This document shows, one piece after another, positions 1 to 6,964 of a stretch of 20,561 bases of DNA. The stretch spans positions 1 to 20,561 of the forward strand of contig DDWM01000072.1 of NCBI GenBank assembly GCA_002345925.1, written 5' to 3'. Position 1 is the first letter of the stretch, and every line of letters begins with the position of its first letter. This DNA is from Actinobacteria bacterium UBA2286. Lineage in GTDB: Bacteria; Actinomycetota; Coriobacteriia; Anaerosomatales; Anaerosomataceae. A program made the translations under genes and the position numbers. The notes beneath the pieces are model-generated. The model was not told the origin of the DNA and made no database searches. It saw only the letters and a program-made list of their open reading frames with translations.

Positions 1-299
1 ATGAACGCCTTGGTCTCGGCGGTGATGTCTGCGTAGTACACCGGAGAACCGATGATGATTCCATCGGCCGCAACTGCCGCTTCGATGCACTCGTTCCCGA
101 AGTCCCGCAGTCCCGAGCAGCGGTTGTCTTTCGTCTCCTTGCACTTCATGCACGCGGTGCAGCCGTGGACCTTCTTGCCCGCCATCTGCAGGAGCTCTGT
201 CTCTATTCCTGCCGAGCGAAGCTCAGCCAACACGCGTTCGAGCAGGATCGCGGTGTTCCCGTCTTTGCGGGCGCTACCATTGAATGCCACAACCTTCAT
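1..299 (-). CDS. Flavodoxin-like / NADPH-dependent FMN reductase family protein, partial
   Basis: The first 99 codons are present; the rest lies beyond the left edge. The N-terminus MKVVAFNGSARKDGNT is the phosphate-binding loop of the flavodoxin/FMN-reductase fold, which binds FMN. A CTACMKCKE stretch followed by a further Cys (NRCSG) matches the cysteine-rich insert of iron-sulfur flavoproteins and the flavodoxin-family oxidoreductases of anaerobes. GSPVYYADIT at residues ~84-94 is the second flavin-contacting loop of the family. ATG at 299 is preceded by AGGAG with 7-nt spacing. The gene starts 19 nt after the pncA stop, so it is probably the third gene of the pncB-pncA operon. The electron donor and substrate cannot be told from the sequence. 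Confidence 0.85.
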   Translation of the reverse strand, partial: MKVVAFNGSARKDGNTAILLERVLAELRSAGIETELLQMAGKKVHGCTACMKCKETKDNRCSGLRDFGNECIEAAVAADGIIIGSPVYYADITAETKAF

Positions 300-318
300 T
301 GGATTCTCCTGTCAGTTG

Positions 319-930
319 TCAGACTTTGTCGCTGGTAAGAAGTCGCACACCTTCGGCATGCATCTCGGCAAGAGCACGCTCACCGTCGCCCGGCGCCAAT
401 TCCACCGCCCGGCATCCGTCCGTCACGACCGTAACGCCAAAGCCGAGGCCGATAGCGTCGAGCACGGTCGCTTTGACGCAGTAGTCAGTCGCCAGACCAA
501 GCACGATGATCTCGTCGACCGCGCTTCGGGTGAGCAGATCGCCGAGACCGGTAGCCGTCTCGTGATCGTTGTCGAAGAATCCGCTGTATGAGTCGACGCC
601 GGGATTTTCGCCCTTGCGAATCACGACGTCGATGCGCGCCACGTCAAGCGCCGAGTGGAATCCCGCCCCGGGACTCCCCTGCACGCAGTGATCGGGCCAA
701 AGCACCTGCTCCACTCCGCCGAGACTGACCATATCCCCCGGAGACGCCCCGGGGTGATTCGACGCGAACGAGCCGTGATCGAAGGGGTGCCAGTCCTGTG
801 TCGCCACGACCAGACTGAACCTCGGCATCAGGGCGTTCGCCACGGGCACAACAGCATCTCCGTCCGCTACGGGCAGCGCCCCAAAGGGCATGAAGTCGTT
901 CTGAATGTCCACAAGCACGAGCGCCTTCAT
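319..930 (-). CDS. pncA: Nicotinamidase (isochorismatase-fold cysteine hydrolase)
   Basis: This 203-residue protein has the normal length for PncA, which hydrolyses nicotinamide to nicotinate and ammonia in the cytoplasm as the first step of NAD salvage. The catalytic triad of the family is visible: D8 in LVDIQNDF, K106 in IRKGENP and C151 in TDYCVKAT. The expected metal ligands are D46, H48 and H52 (TQDWHPFDH) and H81 (WPDHC). The ATG at 930 shares one base with the pncB stop (TGATG) and has an AGGTGG Shine-Dalgarno 6-7 nt upstream, so translation is probably coupled. Its product is the substrate of the upstream gene, and together they form the nicotinamide branch of the Preiss-Handler route. 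A TTG one codon earlier is a less likely start. Confidence 0.93.
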   Translation of the reverse strand: MKALVLVDIQNDFMPFGALPVADGDAVVPVANALMPRFSLVVATQDWHPFDHGSFASNHPGASPGDMVSLGGVEQVLWPDHCVQGSPGAGFHSALDVARIDVVIRKGENPGVDSYSGFFDNDHETATGLGDLLTRSAVDEIIVLGLATDYCVKATVLDAIGLGFGVTVVTDGCRAVELAPGDGERALAEMHAEGVRLLTSDKV

Positions 931-2405
931 CAAATACCACCTTCCGCATCGTCCAGCCCGCGAGCCTTCAGGATGAGTCGTGTGCGCAGATCATGCAGCT
1001 GCAACTCAACACCAACAGGATACCCGTGTGGATTCAAGAAGCGCTTCACGCCCGGGTCGAGCATCGCGAGCTGAGCCGCCGCTCGCTCACGGGCGGCGGT
1101 TATCGGCGGTGTCTCGGTCACAAGCACACCGGCGCGCAATACGGGCTGCAAGAGCTCCTCGGCGGGCTCACCGCAAAACGCCTTGCGCCGCGTTGAGTCC
1201 TCGGGGTCGACCATCGTGCAATCCGGTCCCGGCGCCTGCGCCACGCTGTAGATCATGTCGCCGTCGAAGCGCCCATCGCGAGTGAACCTGCGAACCTGCA
1301 AGACGCCCGGCATGGTGACCTTCGCGGTCTGCTCGGAGACCTTGATTCGCGGCTCCCAGGCTCCGCCTGGTTCGCGCACCGCCGAGAGCTTATACACTCC
1401 GCCAAGCGCCGGCGAACCTTCTGCCGTCACAAGCCGCGTCCCCACTCCCCAGACGTCGATGGCGGCACCCTGGTCTTTCAGACTCTCGATCAGGTACTCG
1501 TCGAGCTCATTGCTGGCGTATATCTTCACGTGCCCAAAGCCGGCCTCGTCAAGGATCTCGCGCGCTCGCCGGGACAGCCAGGCGAGGTCACCGGAGTCGA
1601 TGCGGATTCCTATCATCGTGTGGCCCGTCTCGGCGAGACGACGACCAGCCTCGATCGCGTGCCGCACACCTTCGAGCGTGTCGTACGTGTCGACAAGAAA
1701 CGTCGCGTTGTTAGGCATCGCCTCGGCGTAAGCAAGGAACGACTCCAGCTCGGTGTCAAACGCCATCACCCAGCTGTGCGCATGCGTGCCGCCAACCGGG
1801 ATTCCGTAACGCTGCCCGGCCAGCACGTTGCTTGAGCCGGCGCATCCGCCGATATATGCGGCGCGACTTGCCGAGAGGCCACCATCCGGCCCCTGCGCAC
1901 GACGCAGCCCGAACTCCAGGACCGGATCGCCCTGGGCGGCAGAGCAGACTCGCGCTGCCTTGGTCGCGATGAGCGTCTGGAAGTTGACGATGTTCAGCAG
2001 TGCCGTCTCCACTATCTGGCACTGGATGATCGGACCCGTCACGCGAACAAGCGGCTCCCTCGGGAACACGACGGTCCCCTCGGCAACTGCATCAACGTCG
2101 CACGTGAACCGGAAATCACGCAGCCAATCAAGGAACTCCGGTACGAAGAGCGGCTTTTCGTCGTTCCCCATGAGGGTGGCAAGGTACGCTACATCTTCTT
2201 CCGAGAAACGAATTCCACTCAGATAGTCGACGACTTGCTCAAGTCCGCACGCCACGGCGAAGCCGCCGCCGAATGGATTGCGACGGAACGACGCATGGAA
2301 GCACGCCTCCGTCTCGGCCGTACCCGAGCGCCAATATGCGTACGCCATCGTGATCTGGTAGAGGTCGGTCAGCATCACGGGCACATGCTGTCGGGCGTCT
2401 GGCAT
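930..2405 (-). CDS. pncB: Nicotinate phosphoribosyltransferase
   Basis: The 491-residue protein converts nicotinate plus PRPP (with ATP hydrolysis) to nicotinate mononucleotide, the committing step of the Preiss-Handler NAD salvage pathway in the cytoplasm. Family motifs appear in order: LTDLYQITMAYAYW (12-25), EFGLRRAQGPDG (164-174), GGTHAHSW (205-212) with the histidine expected to be phosphorylated in the AHS motif (H210), DTYDTLEGV, RIDSGDLAWLS and KIYASNELDE. The frame is open for 40 codons upstream, but ATG 2405 gives MPDARQHVPVMLTDLYQ, the usual N-terminus of the family, and has GAGGGGAG 8-10 nt before it. It heads the operon with pncA, to which it is coupled by TGATG. Confidence 0.95.
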   Translation of the reverse strand: MPDARQHVPVMLTDLYQITMAYAYWRSGTAETEACFHASFRRNPFGGGFAVACGLEQVVDYLSGIRFSEEDVAYLATLMGNDEKPLFVPEFLDWLRDFRFTCDVDAVAEGTVVFPREPLVRVTGPIIQCQIVETALLNIVNFQTLIATKAARVCSAAQGDPVLEFGLRRAQGPDGGLSASRAAYIGGCAGSSNVLAGQRYGIPVGGTHAHSWVMAFDTELESFLAYAEAMPNNATFLVDTYDTLEGVRHAIEAGRRLAETGHTMIGIRIDSGDLAWLSRRAREILDEAGFGHVKIYASNELDEYLIESLKDQGAAIDVWGVGTRLVTAEGSPALGGVYKLSAVREPGGAWEPRIKVSEQTAKVTMPGVLQVRRFTRDGRFDGDMIYSVAQAPGPDCTMVDPEDSTRRKAFCGEPAEELLQPVLRAGVLVTETPPITAARERAAAQLAMLDPGVKRFLNPHGYPVGVELQLHDLRTRLILKARGLDDAEGGI

Positions 2406-2571
2406 ATCCGGGACTCCCCTCGTTTGGCTGCTACAACGGTACTCCGAACCCGGCGCCCGCGCACCCCCCGCGACTCCGCCCCGCAAGAGCGCTAGACTCG
2501 GAGCATGCACCGTCACCGGCGCCATCCAACGGGCGGCCGACAGAACGCATCCGCTTCACCCGGGAGGGCAC
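2406..2571. promoter_or_regulatory. Divergent intergenic region between pncB and the MFS gene
   Basis: This 166-bp gap must hold the start signals of both divergent genes. On the + strand, TAGACT (2493-2498) is a fair -10 box, with GCGACT (2470-2475) 17 nt upstream as a weak -35; transcription would start near 2505. No convincing -10/-35 pair is seen for pncB on the minus strand, and no clear operator palindrome or riboswitch is seen. The promoter assignment is by eye and weak. Confidence 0.35.
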
Positions 2572-3831
2572 GTGGCACGCAGGCAAGACGTGGTTCGCGT
2601 TATCGCCGCACGGTACCTCTCTCGTGCCGGCAGCGAAGCTGCCTTCTTCGTCGGCGTATGGGGCAAAGCCGCATTCAGCTTCCAGGCGACCGCCATCCAG
2701 ATTGCCACGCTGATGTTCGTGCTGAGCGTCGTTTCGATACTTGGAAGCGTCATCAGCGGTGTTCTGGTTGACCGCTACGGGCCACGCAATGTGCTTATTG
2801 GCGCCGAGATACTCTTCGTGCCCGCATCCCTGGCCATCGCGCTTGCCACCGACCTTGGCTCACTCACTGTCCTCGTAGCGTTCTGGGGCTTCGTGGGCGC
2901 GCCTGTGATGACAGCGGGCGCCTCCTTCGCGCCGTTCCTCGCCGGTGACAACGATGACGACCTCCGCAAGATGAACTCATGGATCGAATCCGCCGGGTCG
3001 GCCGCGTTCATCACCGGTCCCGCTCTTGGTTCGCTCATCGTGCACTACGCGAACGTCGACTGGGTGTTCTTCGTCGACGCGGCGACGTCGCTCATCGCTG
3101 CGGTTCTGGTCGCGAGGACACAACTCACCTACCCCAAGCGCGAGAAAGGCCACGGACATGCGCTCGGGGAATTCCGGGAAGGCATTCGCACGGCGTACCG
3201 CGCCCGGTCGCTGCGCTTCTACGTCCTGGCGGGGACCGTCGTCTGGCTCGGCTTTGGTGCTTTTGGCGCGCTGGAACCGCTCTTCTATCGCGATGTCGTC
3301 AAGACGGGAATCGAGGCAATCGGCTACGTGAACTCCGTGTTCGGCGTTGGAATCCTCGCCGGTGCATTGCTGCTGCAGCGCTTGCCCAAGAGGTTCATCT
3401 CGGCGCGCGCACTCACCGTGACCGTCATGCTGACCGGACTCTGCAGCATCGTGTACGTGGGCACATCTAGTATTCGCATCGTTGTAGTCGGCGCCGCGCT
3501 TTGGGGCCTGGTGATTGGAGTGATGGAGCCGCTACTGAGGACGCTCCTGCACCGTGACTCACCCCGGGGCATGGTCGGTCGCATCACCGGAACCGCGATG
3601 GTGCATCGCCAGGCGGGAGAACTCCTTCCGCTTGCGTTCGCGCCATGGCTAGCCGCCACCTTCGGAGTCCAGGCAACGCTTATCGGTGGCGCGATGACCG
3701 TCACAGTCATCGCCCTCTTGGCGATCTTCGAGGCAAGCGCGATCGATCGCGTCGCAGGAGCCTGCGCGTCTGCCGAGGTGGAGGTATCGACACTGCTTAC
3801 GGCCGACGAACCGATCTCTCCGAACCGATAG
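2572..3831 (+). CDS. Major facilitator superfamily (MFS) transporter, MFS_3/EntS-like
   Basis: The 419-residue protein is almost entirely hydrophobic, with about 12 membrane segments in two six-helix halves, the normal size of an MFS permease. The loop between TM2 and TM3 carries the MFS motif A in the form SGVLVDRYGPRN. The segment GSLIVHYANVDWVFFVDAATSLIAA (read in parts) resembles the TM5-TM6 region of EntS/MFS_3-type exporters. The start is GTG at 2572 with GGGAGGG about 4-8 nt upstream. It stands alone between pncB (divergent) and cysK (same strand, 117 nt downstream). A drug or metabolite efflux role is likely from the family, but the substrate cannot be predicted. Confidence 0.85.
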   Translation: MARRQDVVRVIAARYLSRAGSEAAFFVGVWGKAAFSFQATAIQIATLMFVLSVVSILGSVISGVLVDRYGPRNVLIGAEILFVPASLAIALATDLGSLTVLVAFWGFVGAPVMTAGASFAPFLAGDNDDDLRKMNSWIESAGSAAFITGPALGSLIVHYANVDWVFFVDAATSLIAAVLVARTQLTYPKREKGHGHALGEFREGIRTAYRARSLRFYVLAGTVVWLGFGAFGALEPLFYRDVVKTGIEAIGYVNSVFGVGILAGALLLQRLPKRFISARALTVTVMLTGLCSIVYVGTSSIRIVVVGAALWGLVIGVMEPLLRTLLHRDSPRGMVGRITGTAMVHRQAGELLPLAFAPWLAATFGVQATLIGGAMTVTVIALLAIFEASAIDRVAGACASAEVEVSTLLTADEPISPNR

Positions 3832-3884
3832 TTGCACCTGAGTCGTAACACTATAACCTCATGCTTTATATGTGCTTACACCTC

Positions 3885-3922
3885 TTGCAATGATCGACCC
3901 GGCTGCGTAGGGTGAGTCTCAC
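3885..3922 (+). promoter_or_regulatory. Candidate cysK promoter with overlapping palindromic operator
   Basis: TTGCAA (3885-3890) and TAGGGT (3908-3913) are spaced 17 nt apart and resemble -35 and -10 boxes. The perfect inverted repeat GTGAG-T-CTCAC (3912-3922) overlaps the -10 box and the predicted start of transcription. The Rrf2-type regulator encoded in this transcript is the obvious candidate ligand, which would make the unit autoregulated. The sites are seen in the sequence; their function is inference. Confidence 0.4.
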
Positions 3923-3948
3923 GGTCCATCCCGAAGGACGGAACCACT

Positions 3949-4902
3949 ATGGACGTATGCGAATCGATCACTGACACCATCGGCGGCACACCTGCGATTC
4001 GGCTGAAGCGCGTCAGCGCCGGACTCCATGCCGACATCATCATCAAGCTCGAATCCCGTAACCCCGGGGGATCAGTGAAGGATCGTATCGGCTGGGGCAT
4101 GATCTCCGACGCCGAGGAGCGAGGGCTGATAGCACCGGGCGTGTCCGTGATAATCGAGCCCACGTCTGGCAATACCGGAATCGCCCTCGCGATGATCGGT
4201 GCCGCCCGCGGCTACCGCGTAATCCTCACAATGCCTGAGAGCTTCTCGGTGGAGCGACGCAAGCTGCTAGCTGCATACGGTGCGGAACTCGTGCTGACGC
4301 CGGCGTCCACCGGCATGCAAGGCGCAGTAGATGAGGCTCGTAGGCTCGCAGAGTCAACCCCTGGAGCGTTCACTCCGGGACAATTCGACAACCCCGCCAA
4401 CCCCGCCTCGCATTACCGCAGCACCGGCCCGGAGATCGAGCGGGTACTCGGCGGCTCGCGGCCCGGAGCCTTCGTGGCGGGCGTGGGTACTGGCGGCACC
4501 ATCACTGGCGGAGGGCGCTATCTCAAGGAGCGCTTCCCTGATATCAAACTGATTGCGGTTGAACCCGCTGAGTCCGCGATCATCGGACAGCGGCTCCGCG
4601 GCGAAGACATCACTCCCGGACCTCACCTCATCCAGGGCATCGGCGCAAACTTCATCCCGAGCGTGCTTGACCTCGAACAGCTCGACGAAGCGCTTCCGGT
4701 CCAAGGTGAAGCCGCGCTCGCGATGGCCCGCCGTCTCGCCGCCGAGGAGGGAATCTTTGTCGGTATATCCTCAGGCGCGAACGTTGTGGCCGCAATCGAG
4801 GTCGCCGGCCGTCCCGAAATGGCTGGCACCACGATCGTGACGGTCGCTCCCTCGACCGGTGAGCGCTACTTGTCCACGCCTCTGTGGGAGGGCATCGCCT
4901 AG
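3949..4902 (+). CDS. cysK: Cysteine synthase (O-acetylserine sulfhydrylase), PLP-dependent
   Basis: The 317-residue protein has the standard CysK length and makes cysteine from O-acetylserine and sulfide in the cytoplasm. The PLP lysine is K44 in NPGGSVKDRI. The substrate loop TSGNTG is at 72-77, the PLP-phosphate loop is GVGTGGTITGGGR, and SSGAN near the C-terminus contributes the serine that contacts the PLP ring nitrogen. There is no CBS domain, so a cystathionine beta-synthase of the long type is excluded. ATG 3949 has AAGGA 10 nt upstream. The downstream Rrf2 regulator begins directly after the TAG stop. No serine acetyltransferase gene is nearby. Some cystathionine beta-synthase-like enzymes share these motifs, so exact substrate preference is not certain. 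Confidence 0.93.
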   Translation: MDVCESITDTIGGTPAIRLKRVSAGLHADIIIKLESRNPGGSVKDRIGWGMISDAEERGLIAPGVSVIIEPTSGNTGIALAMIGAARGYRVILTMPESFSVERRKLLAAYGAELVLTPASTGMQGAVDEARRLAESTPGAFTPGQFDNPANPASHYRSTGPEIERVLGGSRPGAFVAGVGTGGTITGGGRYLKERFPDIKLIAVEPAESAIIGQRLRGEDITPGPHLIQGIGANFIPSVLDLEQLDEALPVQGEAALAMARRLAAEEGIFVGISSGANVVAAIEVAGRPEMAGTTIVTVAPSTGERYLSTPLWEGIA

Positions 4903-5319
4903 ATGCGAGTCTCGCAACGACTCGACTACTCGCTTCGCCTGCTGACTGCACTTGCGCAGCAACCTCCGGGTACGCTGTCAGGCGCGGGTGAACTCGCGGA
5001 AAGTCTCGGGCTGCCCCGCCGATTCCTTGAACTCCAAGCCAACGCACTCGCAAAGCGGGGACTTATCGAGTGCAAGCGCGGAACCGGCGGAGGATGCGCG
5101 CTCGCCCGCGCCGCCGAGGACATCACGATCGTCGATGTCGTTGAGGCAATCGACGGTTCTGTGTTCGATGCGCCGCTTGCAACGGGTGCTGCAACTGCGG
5201 AGGTTTGGCAGCAAGCCGGAACCGTGCTTGGCGACTACCTTGCATCGGTCACGCTGGCGGATCTTGCAGCGCGGCAGGGTGCGCTTGATGCTAAGCGCGC
5301 ACCCATGTACTTCATCTAG
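4903..5319 (+). CDS. Rrf2-family transcriptional regulator (CymR-like)
   Basis: The 138-residue protein has the Rrf2 winged helix at the N-terminus: MRVSQRLDYSLRLLTALA, recognition helix LGLPRRFLELQANALAKRGL, and the wing signature RGTGGGCALAR (59-69). The only cysteines are C57 and C65; the three-cysteine Fe-S cluster of IscR/NsrR, expected around residues 90-105, is absent. That points to a cluster-free regulator such as CymR. The ATG abuts the cysK stop (TAGATG), with GGGAGGG about 10 nt before it inside cysK, so the two are co-translated. In Bacillus, CymR represses sulfur genes in a complex with CysK (established). A similar partnership here is inference from the coupling. The stop overlaps that of the convergent gene by 4 nt. 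Confidence 0.87.
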   Translation: MRVSQRLDYSLRLLTALAQQPPGTLSGAGELAESLGLPRRFLELQANALAKRGLIECKRGTGGGCALARAAEDITIVDVVEAIDGSVFDAPLATGAATAEVWQQAGTVLGDYLASVTLADLAARQGALDAKRAPMYFI

Positions 5320-5687
5320 CTCACCACACTGCACTCGGACAGCCAGGCCTCAAGCCTGCGGTTCACCACCCGCATGAACCCGATCTTATCTGCGGAAGTA
5401 TCGGCGAGCTGCTCCAGCAGCTCACGAAACGCGGCAGTTGCAAGCGCTGATTCGGGTACTCCGAGCTCAAACAGTGTTGCGAGCTGGTCCTGCCGGAACA
5501 CGAACTCCGCGCCAGCGTCGGAGGCGAGTTCGGTTGCGACTCCGCGCGGCATTGAGATGAGCACTCGCGTCTTGGTGCCGTCCACGACGGCAAGCATCTT
5601 GGCTCCGCTCGGCCCGAATGCGGTATCACACAATCGCCGAAGCAGCCGCAGAACTATCTCTTGTGGATGGTCGACAGGCCGGTCCAT
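5316..5687 (-). CDS. Conserved-looking protein of unknown function, 123 aa
   Basis: I do not recognise this protein. From ATG 5687 it is 123 residues, soluble, with a mixed alpha/beta pattern: an N-terminal helix (QEIVLRLLRRLCDTAF), two or three beta strands (AKMLAVVDGTKTRVLISMP), then amphipathic helices (ALATAAFRELLEQLAD; IGFMRVVNRRLEAWL). There is no signal peptide, TM segment or obvious metal motif. The frame stays open upstream to 5888, but this ATG has AGGGGG 7 nt before it, and the upstream residues look non-coding. It lies 64 nt downstream of the dehydrogenase stop and may be read from the same transcript. Its TAG stop interlocks with the Rrf2 stop in the tetranucleotide CTAG. Confidence 0.7.
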   Translation of the reverse strand: MDRPVDHPQEIVLRLLRRLCDTAFGPSGAKMLAVVDGTKTRVLISMPRGVATELASDAGAEFVFRQDQLATLFELGVPESALATAAFRELLEQLADTSADKIGFMRVVNRRLEAWLSECSVVS

Positions 5688-5751
5688 GGCACACCCCCTA
5701 CTCAGCACGCTCATGGGAACAGCGTACAGGGTGGCTCTGACACAGCATGCG

Positions 5752-6639
5752 CTAGATCGATGCCCCGTAAAGGGTCCACAGCGCTTGAGTACCCAGGTCG
5801 GCTCCGCCACGCTCGGCGAGTCGCTCATAGAGTCGCTTTGCAAGGTCGAGCCCTGGCAGCTCGAGACCGACAGACTCGGCCTCTTCAAGCGCGATGCGCA
5901 GGTCCTTGATGAAGTGCTTCACGTAGAAGCCCGGGTTCATATCGCCAGCCAGAATGCGCGGCCCGTAGTTTGACATCGACCACGATCCAGCCGAGCCGGC
6001 CGAGATCGCTCCGAGCACACGCTCGGGATCAAGACCTGCTGCCTGGGCGTACGCGAGTGCCTCCACAACGCTAAGCATGGTTCCAGCGATGGCTATCTGG
6101 TTCGCCATCTTCGTGTGTTGCCCTAGCCCGGGCCCACCCATGTGCGTGACAGTCTTCCCGAGTACCTGGAATATCGGGTGTACCCGATCAAAAGCTGTCT
6201 CGTCTCCGCCGACCATGATCGTAAGACGGGCCTCTCGGGCACCGATGTCCCCGCCTGATACCGGTGCATCGAGTGCAAGGATGCCACGGGCCGCGGCGGC
6301 CTCGGCCACGCGCACGGCAAGGGTCGGCGTCGAGGTGGTCATGTCGATGAGCACGGATGCGTCCTGGGCGCGCTCAACTATCCCATCCGGCGCAAGGTAA
6401 ACGGCTTCAACGTCGGCAGGATACCCAACGATTGTGATAGTCACATCCGCAAGCGAGGCGGCCTCGCCAGCGCTCGTTGCCCAACGCGCTCCGCGGGCAA
6501 CCAGGCCTGCGGCCTTCTCGCGCGTTCGATTGAATACAACCATGGGGTACCCGGCGTCGAGCAGGTGCCCGGCCATGGAGTGCCCCATGACTCCGGTTCC
6601 CACGAAAGCGACAGTCGGCAATGCTCGCGCACTGCTCAT
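5752..6639 (-). CDS. NAD(P)-dependent beta-hydroxyacid dehydrogenase family (GarR/3-hydroxyisobutyrate dehydrogenase-like)
   Basis: The 295-residue protein has the normal family length. The Rossmann motif GTGVMGHSMAGHLL follows the first beta strand, the substrate loop is DAPVSGGDIGA, and the catalytic lysine lies in GPGLGQHTKMANQ, matching the family pattern GxGxxxKxxxN. These enzymes oxidise or reduce short 3-hydroxy acids (tartronate semialdehyde, 3-hydroxyisobutyrate, succinic semialdehyde in glyoxylate-reductase-like members). The motifs do not fix the substrate. ATG 6639 has GGAGG with 7-nt spacing and shares one base with the stop of the small upstream gene (TGATG). There are no other catabolic genes nearby to narrow the pathway. 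Confidence 0.9.
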   Translation of the reverse strand: MSSARALPTVAFVGTGVMGHSMAGHLLDAGYPMVVFNRTREKAAGLVARGARWATSAGEAASLADVTITIVGYPADVEAVYLAPDGIVERAQDASVLIDMTTSTPTLAVRVAEAAAARGILALDAPVSGGDIGAREARLTIMVGGDETAFDRVHPIFQVLGKTVTHMGGPGLGQHTKMANQIAIAGTMLSVVEALAYAQAAGLDPERVLGAISAGSAGSWSMSNYGPRILAGDMNPGFYVKHFIKDLRIALEEAESVGLELPGLDLAKRLYERLAERGGADLGTQALWTLYGASI

Positions 6640-6863
6640 CAGCAAGCCTCCGTACTTTCAGAGCGCTGCCCCTCCGGATGCCTCAAGAGGCTCCAGTCCA
6701 CCAGCCCTGCAGCGCATGCCGGACACGGATGATTCGCGAGTGCCTCGACAAGTTCGAGTGGCCCATCCCCGTGCGGCGGAATCAGGTGCAGGAACCGATG
6801 ACCGCACGCATGGTCGATCTGCGTCGGCTGCGCCACAAAACCACCTGTGTCTCTGTTGGCCAT
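6639..6863 (-). CDS. Small Cys/His protein, probable zinc-binding, 74 aa
   Basis: The 74-residue protein is not assigned to a known family. It carries DHACGHRF (H18, C20, H22) and HPCPAC (C47, C50), a spacing compatible with one structural zinc site. This HACGH...CPxC arrangement is known from small zinc-ribbon-like proteins. The ATG at 6863 has no Shine-Dalgarno; instead TACACT ends 6 nt before it, so the transcript is probably leaderless. Its stop overlaps the start of the dehydrogenase gene (TGATG), so the two are co-expressed and coupled. The frame is open further upstream to 6995, but that part would cross the divergent promoters. The function is unknown. Confidence 0.7.
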   Translation of the reverse strand: MANRDTGGFVAQPTQIDHACGHRFLHLIPPHGDGPLELVEALANHPCPACAAGLVDWSLLRHPEGQRSESTEAC

Positions 6864-6869
6864 GAACAC

Positions 6870-6875
6870 AGTGTA
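6870..6875 (-). promoter_or_regulatory. -10 box of a leaderless minus-strand promoter
   Basis: TACACT on the minus strand lies at -12 to -7 relative to the A of ATG 6863, the spacing expected when transcription starts at the start codon. There is no Shine-Dalgarno between them. No good -35 box is seen. Confidence 0.4.
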
Positions 6876-6884
6876 CTGGAACCA

Positions 6885-6938
6885 CTCACACCGTGTGCCG
6901 CACTGGAGTACAATCTGGGGTAGCCGCCTACTAGGCGG
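6885..6938 (+). promoter_or_regulatory. Candidate histidine-kinase promoter with two palindromes
   Basis: CTCACA (6885-6890) and TACAAT (6909-6914), 18 nt apart, form a credible sigma-70-type promoter with a start near 6921. The inverted repeat CACAC-C-GTGTG (6887-6897) overlaps the -35 box and spacer, and a perfect 15-bp palindrome CCGCCTACTAGGCGG (6924-6938) sits just after the predicted start. Either could be an operator; both lie between the two divergent genes. Binding is inferred from position and symmetry only. Confidence 0.45.
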
Positions 6939-6964
6939 TGCCTGAACCGGGGGGACGGGCGCGT

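Noticed and set aside
2406..2525. Forty-residue N-terminal extension of pncB
   Set aside because: The extra residues are low-complexity Gly/Ala/Arg, the family starts at MPDARQHVP-like sequence, and ATG 2405 has the ribosome site.
6938..6964. GTG 6938 as start of the histidine kinase
   Set aside because: It lies in a palindrome directly after the predicted transcription start and has no ribosome site; TTG 6965 has a G-rich one.
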